Shown piece by piece: positions 26,699 to 35,916 of a stretch of 64,000 nt of DNA. This stretch comes from Methylothermaceae bacteria B42 (GTDB lineage Bacteria; Pseudomonadota; Gammaproteobacteria; Methylococcales; Methylothermaceae). Within the stretch, counting starts at the first letter, position 1. Every line of letters starts with the position of its first letter. The translations under genes were made by a program, and so were the position numbers. The stretch is from the NCBI GenBank assembly GCA_001566965.1, contig LSNW01000006.1:60171-124170 (forward strand), given 5' to 3'. The notes under the pieces were generated by a model. It was not told where the DNA came from. It searched no databases and saw nothing but the letters and a program-made list of their open reading frames with translations.

Positions 26699-27328
26699 CT
26701 ATGCCAACAAGGTTTCCAGTTTTTCTCGCCCTTTTCCCCAACGAACCACCTGCGGAATTTCTTCGGTCAGTAAAATGACGGTGGTGGGTTGATAGGGAAT
26801 AGGACCACTATCAATCACGAGATCGACGACTTTTTCCAAACGCTCCCGGATTTCTTCCGCGTCTTCCAAGGCCCGTTCCTGTCCCGGAAGAATTAGCGTG
26901 GTGCTGAATAATGGCGCGCCCAATTCCGCCAATAATGCCTGGCAAACGGTATTGTCGGGCACGCGGATCCCCACAGTCCTGCGGCTGGGATGTTGCAATC
27001 TTCTCGGCACCTCCTTGGTAGCGCGGAGTACAAAGGTGTACGGGCCGGGCGTCAGCGCTTTGATGAGCCGGTGCGCTTCGTTGGTAAGACGAACGAATTG
27101 GGATACTTGGGACAGATCACTGCAAAGCAGGGTAAAGTTGTGCTTGTCTCCTAGCTGGCGAATCTGGCGGATCCGCTCCAAGGCGCGCTTGTCGTCAATC
27201 CTGCACGCCAATGCATAGGAAGAATCGGTGGGCAGCACTACCACGCCACCTTTTTCCAGAATTTCCACTGCTCTTTTGATCAAGCGGGGTTGAGGATTAT
27301 CCGGGTGGATTTGAAAATATTGGGCCAT
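26699..27328 (-). CDS. yciO: YciO-family Sua5/YrdC-type protein
   Basis: A 209-residue protein of the YrdC/Sua5 fold, which makes threonylcarbamoyl-AMP for the tRNA t6A modification, or a paralogue of it. The start at 27328 (MAQYFQIHPDNPQPRLIKRAVE) closely matches the E. coli YciO N-terminus. The nucleotide-binding motif KGGVVVLPTDSSYAL and PGPYTFVLRATKEVPRRL are present. YciO is distinct from the main TsaC, and its own activity is less certain. tsaB, another t6A gene, lies 2.3 kb away. Confidence 0.85.
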   Translation of the reverse strand: MAQYFQIHPDNPQPRLIKRAVEILEKGGVVVLPTDSSYALACRIDDKRALERIRQIRQLGDKHNFTLLCSDLSQVSQFVRLTNEAHRLIKALTPGPYTFVLRATKEVPRRLQHPSRRTVGIRVPDNTVCQALLAELGAPLFSTTLILPGQERALEDAEEIRERLEKVVDLVIDSGPIPYQPTTVILLTEEIPQVVRWGKGREKLETLLA

Positions 27329-27391
27329 AAATTCCGTCATTGATACACATAATCCGGCGCCTTGCGTTGTATTCCATGTCAAGAAAACAAC

Positions 27392-29596
27392 TTAGCGCTC
27401 TTCTAGTAAAGCCAACTGGGCATTAAGGATTTGAATCCGGTCAGAGATATAGCGTAACACTTCTTTATGAAAGTGAATATAGATGGCTGGCTGGCCCAGG
27501 GCCAAAGATTCCAACTCGGCGTGGGAAATGGCATAGGCACTGCCATCGGTATCCGCCCGCAGCAAGGTATCCAAATACTGATGTTCGGGATCCAGAAGCG
27601 CCCGCCAACCCACCACCGAGCCTGCCGCCAAACTGGTCAAACAGATGACATGACTGTCCGAATGCCGCCAAAGTCCCAACCTGCCGCTGCGAATGAAATA
27701 CAGGTGATCGATAGGCTGGTTTTGGCCAAATAAAATCTCGCCCCGTTTAAACGAACGTTCGTGCAAAAACCTCTGAATTTCTTCGATTTCGTGGTCTTCT
27801 AGATCAGCAAAAGAAGCAAAGTCCCGTAGTGTCAAAGGATGTTCTCTGCCTTCGTAATTGGGTATCAGGTGGCTTAATATTTCATCTTCTATATTTTCCA
27901 AGGCCCAGTAAAAAGCGGTGAAAACCCGCTTTGCTCCCACCATTTGCAGGACACCCAGTTCTTGCAGCACCTGGAATATGGAGAAATCCTCTCCCCGATC
28001 TTCCAAGCCGCTGAAATAGACCCTTTTTCCTCTATCTTGCAACCTTTCCACGATTAAAAATAATACCTTGACCGCACTTAAATCGATTTCACTGACCCGG
28101 GAAAAGTCGAAGATAAAATTCTCCGCAGACTCAGCATCTTGCTCCACCTCGGTAATTAATGCATCGGCAGTGCCGAAAAACAGCGCCCCCCGCAGTTCAT
28201 AAAGCAGGGTTTTAGCTCCTTCCCGCATCAAAATAGCCACTTCCTGCTGGCTACGACGGCGGCGGGAAAAAACCTCGTTGCCCCGCAACTTGCGCTGAAC
28301 CACCGGCTGTTTGATTTGCTGAACCACAAACAAGATTGTGGCTATGATGACGCCGATACCCACCGCAATCATCAAATCGACGGTAACGGTAATCAAGGTC
28401 ACTGTTGCCATGACCGCAAATTCGCTGCGGGCATGGCGGCGCTTGATCAAGCGCAGAGAGTAATAGTCCACCATGGTCACGGCAGTGACAAACAGAATCC
28501 CCGACAGCGCCGCCATGGGAATCCACGCTGCGTAATTCCCCAAAAACGCCACCACCACGCCGATGATGAGCGCATGCAGCATCCCCGACAAGCGGGTTCT
28601 CCCGCCGGCGCGGACGTTGACGACAGTGCGCACCGTCGCCCCCGCCCCGGGCAAGCCACCCCCCAGCCCACTGACCATGTTGCCGATGCCTTGACCAATC
28701 AATTCCCGGTTGGAATCGTGGCGTTGGTGAGTTATTTGGTCTGCAATCAATGAAGTTAATAATGAATCAATGGATCCCAGGATGGCCAAGGCCACGCCCC
28801 CTTCGATCGCCATCCGCAGATCGAAAAACTCAATATGTTCAAAGGCTTCTGGATGAAATATGGGGGTCAACTCTCGCATTTGCTGGATACTGGCAAAAGG
28901 ATTAGGCATTTTGCCTATCACCAGCGGATTATTCTCCACCGTATCGGGCGCCAGCCCCGTCTCTGCCATCAATAAATAAACCACAATGCCGCCAATCAAG
29001 GCCGCCAATGCCGCCGGCACCTTGGGCAACCAGCGCACGCACGACAACATAACGGCAACACTGGTGATCCCCACGATGACGGGTGTTACCGCCTGATGCC
29101 AATCAAAGGACGCCCAGGCACCGGTAATGCCCAAAAACGGCTTGATCTGACCGAGGAAAATAATGATGGCGATCCCGTTCATAAAACCGGCCACCACAGG
29201 ATAAGGCATGAACTTTACCAGCTTGCCGCCTCCCAGAAGCCCAAATACTACCTGCAAGGCGCCGCCGATACACACCGCCAACCCTAAAAACAAAATGATG
29301 ACCGGGATGTTCTCGCCATGTTCGGCCACCAAATCTGCGATAAATGTCGATGCCACCACGGTCATGGGACCTGTAGGACCTGTGACCTGGGCGGGCGTGC
29401 CGCCAAATAGCGCTGCCAAAAATCCCGTATACAACGCCCCCATCAACCCCGCCAGAGCGCCACGGGCGGTGTATTCCGGCCCCAATACCGAAAAGGCCGC
29501 GACCCCGAATGCCAGGGCCAAAGGCAAGGCGACGATAGCGGCAGTAACGCCGCCGTATAAATCGCCCTTCCAGGTGGTTTTCCATGTTTGGCCCAT
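27392..29596 (-). CDS. SulP-family anion transporter with STAS and cNMP-binding domains
   Basis: The 734-residue protein has about 11-12 membrane helices, starting GDLYGGVTAAIVALPLALAFG, and the SulP signature region FMPYPVVAGFMNGIAIIIFLGQ. A STAS domain (about 460-580) carries IFDFSRVSEIDLSAVKVLFLIVERL. A C-terminal cyclic-nucleotide-binding domain (about 600-720, HERSFKRGEILFGQNQPIDHLYFIRSGRLGLW) follows. The substrate could be sulfate, bicarbonate or another anion; bicarbonate transporters such as BicA lie in this family. The cNMP domain suggests gating by cyclic nucleotides, although the phosphate-binding cassette is not obviously canonical. Confidence 0.88.
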   Translation of the reverse strand: MGQTWKTTWKGDLYGGVTAAIVALPLALAFGVAAFSVLGPEYTARGALAGLMGALYTGFLAALFGGTPAQVTGPTGPMTVVASTFIADLVAEHGENIPVIILFLGLAVCIGGALQVVFGLLGGGKLVKFMPYPVVAGFMNGIAIIIFLGQIKPFLGITGAWASFDWHQAVTPVIVGITSVAVMLSCVRWLPKVPAALAALIGGIVVYLLMAETGLAPDTVENNPLVIGKMPNPFASIQQMRELTPIFHPEAFEHIEFFDLRMAIEGGVALAILGSIDSLLTSLIADQITHQRHDSNRELIGQGIGNMVSGLGGGLPGAGATVRTVVNVRAGGRTRLSGMLHALIIGVVVAFLGNYAAWIPMAALSGILFVTAVTMVDYYSLRLIKRRHARSEFAVMATVTLITVTVDLMIAVGIGVIIATILFVVQQIKQPVVQRKLRGNEVFSRRRRSQQEVAILMREGAKTLLYELRGALFFGTADALITEVEQDAESAENFIFDFSRVSEIDLSAVKVLFLIVERLQDRGKRVYFSGLEDRGEDFSIFQVLQELGVLQMVGAKRVFTAFYWALENIEDEILSHLIPNYEGREHPLTLRDFASFADLEDHEIEEIQRFLHERSFKRGEILFGQNQPIDHLYFIRSGRLGLWRHSDSHVICLTSLAAGSVVGWRALLDPEHQYLDTLLRADTDGSAYAISHAELESLALGQPAIYIHFHKEVLRYISDRIQILNAQLALLEER

Positions 29597-29613
29597 TGAA
29601 ACTCCAGTCTGTT

Positions 29614-30339
29614 TTAGCTTGAATTCTTGAGTGTGACTACCCTGTCGCGCAAATAAACGGGTTGGGCTTGTTCAGGCGGCAAGGTGTTCCCCTCACGAAG
29701 CGGTTTAACCGCCAACCTGGCAACCACACCGGCCCGGGGCAATATTTCCGGCCGGAGGGCGACCAATTGCACCCCTTTCACCCGCCGGCGTAATTGCGCT
29801 TGGTACGCTTCCCAGCCTGCCCCTATCGCCAACGCACTGGCAGAATCAGGAAGCGGCACAGGCGCTTCATCGGGAGAAATCACTATTTCCGGCGCTTCGA
29901 GTTCAATCTCAAGTGTCTCCTTGCCGTCTACTGCAGTAGAGATATTGGAAACTTTTCGATACACCCCCCAATAAACCTCTGCCATCCGGGCATCCAGAGC
30001 CACCAAAGCATAATCGGCTTGTTTTTCCGTCAGTCCTTGCCAAGCCATGGCCGCCAATGTAGAAACCGGCACCACTGGCAAATCTGAGCCAAACGCGATT
30101 CCCTGGGTAACTCCCGCCGCAATTCTAAGGCCGGTAAAAGAACCCGGGCCCCGGCCAAAGGCCACCGCATCCAACTGGCCGGGGGGCAGTTGGGCCTGTG
30201 CCAGCAATTCATCCACCATGGGAAGAATCAGACGGGAATGCTGACGGGGCGCCTGCTCAAAACGCTCCAGTACTTTGCCATCCATGAAAAGAGCGGCAGA
30301 ACAGGCTTCGGTGGCGGTTTCAATGGCTAGAATTTTCAT
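29614..30339 (-). CDS. tsaB: tRNA threonylcarbamoyladenosine biosynthesis protein TsaB
   Basis: TsaB is the partner that stabilises TsaD in the t6A37 tRNA modification complex. The 241-residue protein starts MKILAIETATEACSAALFMDGKVLERF, then has LPMVDELLAQAQLPPGQLDAVAFGRGPGSFTGLRIAAGVTQGIA, the family core. It follows a DinG-type helicase by 6 bases and is probably cotranscribed with it. Confidence 0.95.
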   Translation of the reverse strand: MKILAIETATEACSAALFMDGKVLERFEQAPRQHSRLILPMVDELLAQAQLPPGQLDAVAFGRGPGSFTGLRIAAGVTQGIAFGSDLPVVPVSTLAAMAWQGLTEKQADYALVALDARMAEVYWGVYRKVSNISTAVDGKETLEIELEAPEIVISPDEAPVPLPDSASALAIGAGWEAYQAQLRRRVKGVQLVALRPEILPRAGVVARLAVKPLREGNTLPPEQAQPVYLRDRVVTLKNSS

Positions 30340-30345
30340 TTGTTC

Positions 30346-32262
30346 CTATTTTGGAAAGCATGGGTTGTTAAAAAACTTCCGCACCTGCTCTAATTCCCGG
30401 CACCGCTGCATTGGCGGCAGACTAGCCAAAAACACCCTGCCATAGCTTTTGTTCATCAATCGGGGATCGCATAGCATCAGCACGCCCCGGTCTTCCATCC
30501 CCCGGATCAGCCTTCCCGCCCCTTGTTTCAGCGCAATCACCGCGGACGGCAATTGATATTCCAGGAAGGGATTGTGCCCACGGCGGCGCAAGCTGGCAAG
30601 CCGGGCCTGAAAAACCGGATCGCCCAATGCGGCGAAAGGCAGCTTGTCGATAATGACGCAAGAAAGCGCGGAACCGCGCACATCCACCCCCTCCCAAAAG
30701 CTCGCCGTTCCCATCAATACCGCATTGCCCAGTTTCCGGAAGCGGTCGAGCAATACCGCTTTAGGCGCCGACCCTTGAATCAATAACGGAAAAGGCAACG
30801 AATCAGACAGCAAGGCGGCTGCTTCCTGCAATGCCCGATGACTGGTAAACAGGAAGAATGCCCGCCCGCCGCTGGCTTCCAGCACCGGCCGGGCTGCCGC
30901 CACCACCCGGGCAGTGTAATGGGAAGCCGAGGGATCCGGCAACCCTGGCGGCAAATACAGGAGAGCCTGGTTGGCATAATCAAAAGGGCTTTCCCATACT
31001 TTGGCTTTCACCGACGGTTCTGCCAGACCCAGTTGGTTGAGAAAATGATCGAATTTACCCGCCACGCTCAATGTGGCGGAAGTAAAAATCCATGCGGCTT
31101 CGGAGGCCTTGCGATACCCCGCGAAAGAAGCGGATACTTCCAAAGGCGTGGCATGCAGGGCAAAGCTGCGCTTTCCCACTTCAAACCAACGCACCCAATC
31201 GGGCTTGTCCCCCGCCAACCATGTCGCCAAACGTTCTTTTAACGTTTGCGCCCGCTGAAAGCATACCTCCAATCCCTCACTGGCCCCCGCCAAGGGCGCC
31301 AAGGCCTCCACTGTGCGAGTCAATGACTCCTGCAGGGTAGCCAGTGTAAATACACCTTCCAAATCGGCCCCCACGCCCCGCCTCGGTACTTGTCCCAGTT
31401 GATTTTGTACTTGATTCAAGGCCAGATGTAATTCCTGTAACGCCTGAGTGGCCGCAGGGGTTACCATCCCCGCCTGTTGCTGCTCCACGGCGCAATCACG
31501 AATCAGTTCCTGAAGTTGCCGGGAGGTCATGTTATCGCCCAAAAACCTGGTTGCGGTTTCGGCAAATTGATGGGCCTCATCCACAATCACCGCCTGGGTC
31601 CTCGGCAACAATTCACCCAGGCCATCCTCCCGCAGCGCCCAATCGGCGCATAACAAATGATGATTGATCACCAGCAAATCGGCCTTGTGGGCGCGCTGGC
31701 GGGCCTTAAGGAGAAAACAATCGGAAATAAAGGGACAATTTTGCCCTAGGCAGCTGTCCTCCGTCGATGTCACCGCGCCCCAACCCCACCAATGTTCAGG
31801 CAAACCGTCGAATTCAGCAATATCCCCAACCCGGGTCATGGCCATCCACTGGCGAACCTTGGCCAGGTCCGCCCGGTCTTGATCATCGCGCAACAGATCC
31901 GCTTCCAAGGTTTGCTGCATCCGGTAATGGCACATATAATTGCTTCGGCCTTTGAGTTGGGCCAGCTGGAACGGTCTGCCAAGGGCTTTGCGCAGCAACG
32001 GTAAATCCTTGAGAAACAGCTGATCCTGCAAATTCCGGCTACCGGTAGAGACGATGATCTGTTGGCCAGAAAGCAACGCAGGCACTAAATAGGCGAAGGT
32101 TTTGCCCGTGCCGGTCCCGGCCTCGGCAACCAAAATACCGCCTTCGGCAATCACCCGGGCAACGGCACGGGCCATCTCCACCTGGGCTTGACGGGGTTGA
32201 TAATTGCCGATGGCTTTCGAAAGCGCGCCGGTAGTGGAAAAAAAAGCGGCTATTTCTTGCAT
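30346..32262 (-). CDS. ATP-dependent DNA helicase, DinG/YoaA type
   Basis: A superfamily 2, XPD-like 5'-3' DNA helicase of 638 residues. Walker A is VAEAGTGTGKTFAYLVPAL and the DEAH box is VIVDEAHQFAE. Four cysteines for an iron-sulfur cluster are visible: one in SNYMCHYR, and three in CLGQNCPFISDC. Motif VI is QGAGRLIRG. It resembles E. coli YoaA more than DinG because it lacks DinG's longer regions. It may act in replication repair or damage tolerance. Its stop precedes tsaB by 6 bases. Confidence 0.9.
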   Translation of the reverse strand: MQEIAAFFSTTGALSKAIGNYQPRQAQVEMARAVARVIAEGGILVAEAGTGTGKTFAYLVPALLSGQQIIVSTGSRNLQDQLFLKDLPLLRKALGRPFQLAQLKGRSNYMCHYRMQQTLEADLLRDDQDRADLAKVRQWMAMTRVGDIAEFDGLPEHWWGWGAVTSTEDSCLGQNCPFISDCFLLKARQRAHKADLLVINHHLLCADWALREDGLGELLPRTQAVIVDEAHQFAETATRFLGDNMTSRQLQELIRDCAVEQQQAGMVTPAATQALQELHLALNQVQNQLGQVPRRGVGADLEGVFTLATLQESLTRTVEALAPLAGASEGLEVCFQRAQTLKERLATWLAGDKPDWVRWFEVGKRSFALHATPLEVSASFAGYRKASEAAWIFTSATLSVAGKFDHFLNQLGLAEPSVKAKVWESPFDYANQALLYLPPGLPDPSASHYTARVVAAARPVLEASGGRAFFLFTSHRALQEAAALLSDSLPFPLLIQGSAPKAVLLDRFRKLGNAVLMGTASFWEGVDVRGSALSCVIIDKLPFAALGDPVFQARLASLRRRGHNPFLEYQLPSAVIALKQGAGRLIRGMEDRGVLMLCDPRLMNKSYGRVFLASLPPMQRCRELEQVRKFFNNPCFPK

Positions 32263-32323
32263 GTAAAATACATCAAATCTATAGTATTAGTGAAACCTTA
32301 AAACTTCCAAATATCCTTCCCCT

Positions 32324-33217
32324 ATGGACGATACGCCAGCAAAAACCATTACCAAGGCAGTGGCCAATTCCCCCACGGCTCTGCATAAAAAAACCATTAA
32401 ATCGAAATCCTTGCCCCCCGACTACCCCTACAAGGAACGAATGAAGCGCAAGGAGTATGAGAAACTCAAGCAAGAACTGCAAATCGAATTATTGAAACTG
32501 CAAAACTGGGTCAAGGACAGCGGCGAAAGAATCCTTATGTTGTTCGAAGGCCGCGATGCTGCCGGCAAGGGAGGCACCATCAAGCGTTTCATGGAACACC
32601 TCAACCCCCGTGGCGCGCAAGTCGTCGCCTTGGTAAAGCCCACCGAGTACGAGCGGGGACAATGGTATTTTCAACGTTATATCCAGCACCTGCCCAGCGC
32701 CGGAGAGATGATCTTCTTCGACCGCTCCTGGTACAACCGGGCTGGGGTGGAACGGGTCATGGGATTTTGCAGCGACGCGGAATATCTGGAATTCATGCGT
32801 CAGGCCCCGGAACTGGAGCGCATGCTGGTCAATAGCGGCATCCGCTTGTTCAAATTTTGGTTCTCGGTGAGCCGCCCCGAGCAATTCCGCCGCTTCCAGG
32901 CCCGCCGCACCGATCCTCTAAAACAATGGAAATTAAGTCCCATTGATTTGGCATCCCTGGACAAATGGGACGACTATACCAAGGCTAAGGAAGCGATGTT
33001 CTTCTACACCGACACCGCCGATGCCCCCTGGACTGTGATCAAGTCCGACGACAAAAAACGCGCCCGCATCAATTGCATGCGTTATGTTCTCTATCATACC
33101 CCCTACCCCAACAAAAACCCCGAGGTCGTCATTCCCCCCGATGAAAAACTGGTCGGCCGCCCCCACGAAATTTACGAAAAGGGCGAAAAACCCATCAGCC
33201 TGCGTCCCTCGGATTAA
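32324..33217 (+). CDS. ppk2: Polyphosphate kinase 2
   Basis: PPK2 moves phosphate between polyphosphate and nucleoside diphosphates. The 297-residue protein has Walker A GRDAAGKGGTIKRF, Walker B FFDRSWYNRAGVE, the RFQARRTDPLKQWKLSPIDL lid region and the C-terminal VIPPDEKLVGRPHEIYEKGE. It is a one-domain (class I/II type) enzyme. It is the first gene of a plus-strand pair with a 72-residue protein. ackA-xfp-pta and a pyrophosphatase lie within 9 kb, forming a phosphate-energy neighbourhood. Confidence 0.94.
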   Translation: MDDTPAKTITKAVANSPTALHKKTIKSKSLPPDYPYKERMKRKEYEKLKQELQIELLKLQNWVKDSGERILMLFEGRDAAGKGGTIKRFMEHLNPRGAQVVALVKPTEYERGQWYFQRYIQHLPSAGEMIFFDRSWYNRAGVERVMGFCSDAEYLEFMRQAPELERMLVNSGIRLFKFWFSVSRPEQFRRFQARRTDPLKQWKLSPIDLASLDKWDDYTKAKEAMFFYTDTADAPWTVIKSDDKKRARINCMRYVLYHTPYPNKNPEVVIPPDEKLVGRPHEIYEKGEKPISLRPSD

Positions 33218-33235
33218 TAGGATTTTGGAGTATCC

Positions 33236-33454
33236 ATGAACGAATTCACCCATGCGCAAAAAGTCGTCGAGCAATTCAAAACCCTGCTTTCCCGGGAAGA
33301 AATCCAAGGTTTGGAAGAAGAACACATGGATGAACTTATCCTTCTGATAGAAGCCGCCATCGACGCCGCCGTACTCGAAGCCCTGGAAAAAACCGCCGAC
33401 AAACTGGAGCAACTGGCAATGGAAACCCGGCGGTTGGCGGAGAAGGGCGCTTAA
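33236..33454 (+). CDS. Hypothetical small acidic helical protein
   Basis: The 72-residue protein follows ppk2 by 18 bases with TTGGAG before the ATG, so it is likely cotranscribed. It is rich in Glu, Leu and Ala (QGLEEEHMDELILLIEAAIDAAVLEALEKTADKLEQLAMETRRLAEKG) with no Cys or signal peptide, consistent with an all-helical, perhaps coiled-coil, cytoplasmic protein. I do not recognise the family. A role with PPK2 is possible but unproven. Its stop overlaps the nnrS stop on the opposite strand. Confidence 0.7.
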   Translation: MNEFTHAQKVVEQFKTLLSREEIQGLEEEHMDELILLIEAAIDAAVLEALEKTADKLEQLAMETRRLAEKGA

Positions 33455-34569
33455 CCTGGTTTCCCATCCACCCGCGGTTGCCACAACATTGGCGCGTACC
33501 ACCACAAAAAACCAAGGTAAGCTACAATCCATGTTATGCCTGCCAGCCGGTACCAAACCACGGTATATTCTGAAAAAAACAGGGGCATTGCCGTGCGAAA
33601 AACCGCAGCGGTCATTAACAGCAAAAAGAGCGCGCCCACTGCCTTGGGTGGTTGATGGATATTGCGGCCGGTATGGCCCAGGCTGACGCGGCAGATCATC
33701 CCTAAAATCATGCCACCCAATCCACCGACGGCAAAGGCATGAACGGCAAGACTCGTCATGCCTGCGCCATACAACGCGAACCCGATAATCAACCAACCAT
33801 AGGCCACGAACAAAATCCATAACAAGGGTTTGCGCCAAATGCCCGGCGTATGCCATCCGGCAAGACGAATGCCATGTAAAACGGCCAAAGTCATTGCCAG
33901 TAACCGATCCACCACAATTTCTGGAAAAACTATTACCAACACAGCAAAGAGTGAATAAATCGGCATAAGCCAGCGATCCAGCCACGGGTATTGTTTTATG
34001 GTCACGGGATATCCCACGCCCCTTTCAGTAAAGAACGGAATTACCCGCCGGCCAAGAATGAAAATCAAACCGAGAACGGCATACAAGCCGATGAGAATGC
34101 CGGTACGTTGCCCTGCTCTCCAGACTTCGAATTCGCCCAGGGCAAATATCAATTGTCCCAAGACCACAAACCCAAGACAGGTCAAAATTCCCCACTGACG
34201 CCGTTGCTTGACTTGAACAATCGGCCAGGACACGGCGGCCCATAAAGCCAGTAAAAAAACCAGATCCAAGAATGCCGCCCACGGGAGAGTAGCCTTGCTC
34301 AAAGCCAACAGTCTAGCACTTAACCATATCCCAACCAGTCCCGCCAACGGCAATCCATAAAGGGTCTGTATCCCGGTCCAATTCCTGACCGCGGTCAGCA
34401 AAAAACCGGCGACGATGGCCACGGCGAAACCATACACCATTTCATGGGCATGCCACATTAGAGCAGTGGGGAAAAAGGGTCCAACCCACAGCGCCATGGA
34501 AAAGACGGCAAATGCCGCGCCCACTAAAAAGAAAGGGCGAAATCCAAGATTGAATAAAGCGGTATTCAT
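33451..34569 (-). CDS. nnrS: NnrS-family heme/copper membrane protein
   Basis: NnrS proteins are heme- and copper-containing membrane proteins linked to nitric-oxide tolerance and often lie with denitrification genes. The 372-residue sequence begins MNTALFNLGFRPFFLVGAAFAVFSMALW, the family signature, and has about 12 hydrophobic segments with membrane His residues (MWHAHEMVYGF, ICRVSLGHTGR). I chose ATG 34569 because GGAAGC lies before it and the preceding frame is weak. It complements the NirK encoded about 19 kb upstream. Confidence 0.92.
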   Translation of the reverse strand: MNTALFNLGFRPFFLVGAAFAVFSMALWVGPFFPTALMWHAHEMVYGFAVAIVAGFLLTAVRNWTGIQTLYGLPLAGLVGIWLSARLLALSKATLPWAAFLDLVFLLALWAAVSWPIVQVKQRRQWGILTCLGFVVLGQLIFALGEFEVWRAGQRTGILIGLYAVLGLIFILGRRVIPFFTERGVGYPVTIKQYPWLDRWLMPIYSLFAVLVIVFPEIVVDRLLAMTLAVLHGIRLAGWHTPGIWRKPLLWILFVAYGWLIIGFALYGAGMTSLAVHAFAVGGLGGMILGMICRVSLGHTGRNIHQPPKAVGALFLLLMTAAVFRTAMPLFFSEYTVVWYRLAGITWIVAYLGFLWWYAPMLWQPRVDGKPG

Positions 34570-34710
34570 GTTTGCTTCCATCGTTGAACGCAATTTACTA
34601 TTTCATCACATCTACTCAACCATACCTAAATCGCAACCCATGAATTTCATTGAAAATTTCATTGGCCCGTGCAATATTGAAGCAATACCACATGCCATAC
34701 AGGATTGCCG

Positions 34711-35916
34711 ATGGATCAAATACTACTCATCCTTAACTGCGGCAGTTCTTCCATCAAATTTGAGTTCTTTACTTGCGAAGGGCTTTCGCCCTTGGCAGAA
34801 GGGATTCTGGAGGAGATTGGCAGCGGGGAAAGCCGGCTGCTCTTCACCCACGCTGGGCAACCCAAGCAAGAGCAAATCGTTGCCGCCCACAATCATCATG
34901 ATGGATTGACCATTCTTACCCGGCTCTTTGAAATGGAAGGATGGCTCTCGGAAAACCGCCATCTAAAGGCAATTGGCCATAGGGTCGTTCACGGGGGAGA
35001 AAGATTCCACGAACCTGTATTTGTAAACGATGCGGTCATCCAGGCCATTGAAGACACCATTCCACTCGCGCCGCTGCATAACCCCGCCAATTTAGAAGGC
35101 ATCCGAATAGCCGGTCAACTTTGGCCCTGCATCCCTCAAGTAGCCGTCTTCGACACCGCCTTCCACCAAACCTTGCCCGAACACGCCTTCCGCTATGCCA
35201 TTCCGGAGGAATGGTATAAGAAATATGGCGTGCGCCGTTACGGTTTTCACGGTATCTCCCATGCCTATGTTGCCAAACGGGCAGCGGAATATTTAAATCA
35301 GCCTCTGGAAAATCTCAATCTCATCTCTTTACATTTGGGCAACGGTGCCAGCGCGGCGGCCATCACCGCAGGCCATAGTATCGATACTTCGATGGGGTTG
35401 ACGCCATTGGAAGGGTTGGTGATGGGTACTCGGCCCGGTGATCTCGACCCTGGCATCCTCCCCTATCTCATCCGTCAGGGCTTCGATCCTGAAACATTGG
35501 ATCAGTACCTTAATCATCGGTGCGGCCTCAAAGCCCTGGCAGGCTTCCAAGACATGCGCCAGATACATCAGGCAATTCAAAATGGCGACCCAAGAGCCCG
35601 ATTAGCCCTGGAAGTCTATTGCTACCGGATAAGAAAATACATCGGCGCTTATTATGCTGTCCTCGGCCAAGTGGATGCGCTGATCTTTACCGGTGGCATT
35701 GGAGAACACGATACAGAAGTCCGCCGACGTTGCTGTGAGGGACTAGAAAAATTAGGGCTAATAGTGGATGCTGATAAAAATCAGGGTGCTCCTGAAGATG
35801 TCATGGAAATTCAATCCAACCATGGCACAATAAAGATTCTAGTTATCGCCACCCATGAAGCCCTGGAGATCGCCAACAACGTCTTGGCATTATTAAGGAG
35901 GCACCCCAATGGCTGA
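34711..35916 (+). CDS. ackA: Acetate kinase
   Basis: AckA converts acetyl-phosphate and ADP into acetate and ATP. The 401-residue protein has the ASKHA core with [13 protein letters not shown] near the N-terminus, [20 protein letters not shown] and [11 protein letters not shown], then [14 protein letters not shown] chose ATG 34711 because AGGA lies 6 bases upstream. It overlaps xfp by 8 bases with an AAGGAG ribosome site inside its 3' end. Together with xfp and a phosphotransacetylase it forms one plus-strand operon. Confidence 0.97.
   Translation: MDQILLILNCGSSSIKFEFFTCEGLSPLAEGILEEIGSGESRLLFTHAGQPKQEQIVAAHNHHDGLTILTRLFEMEGWLSENRHLKAIGHRVVHGGERFHEPVFVNDAVIQAIEDTIPLAPLHNPANLEGIRIAGQLWPCIPQVAVFDTAFHQTLPEHAFRYAIPEEWYKKYGVRRYGFHGISHAYVAKRAAEYLNQPLENLNLISLHLGNGASAAAITAGHSIDTSMGLTPLEGLVMGTRPGDLDPGILPYLIRQGFDPETLDQYLNHRCGLKALAGFQDMRQIHQAIQNGDPRARLALEVYCYRIRKYIGAYYAVLGQVDALIFTGGIGEHDTEVRRRCCEGLEKLGLIVDADKNQGAPEDVMEIQSNHGTIKILVIATHEALEIANNVLALLRRHPNG

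Noticed and set aside
34570..34710. Possible NsrR-type site (ATGAATTT...AAATTTCAT) in the nnrS-ackA spacer
   Set aside because: The half-sites match only loosely and the spacing is off, so it is not enough to call a regulatory site.
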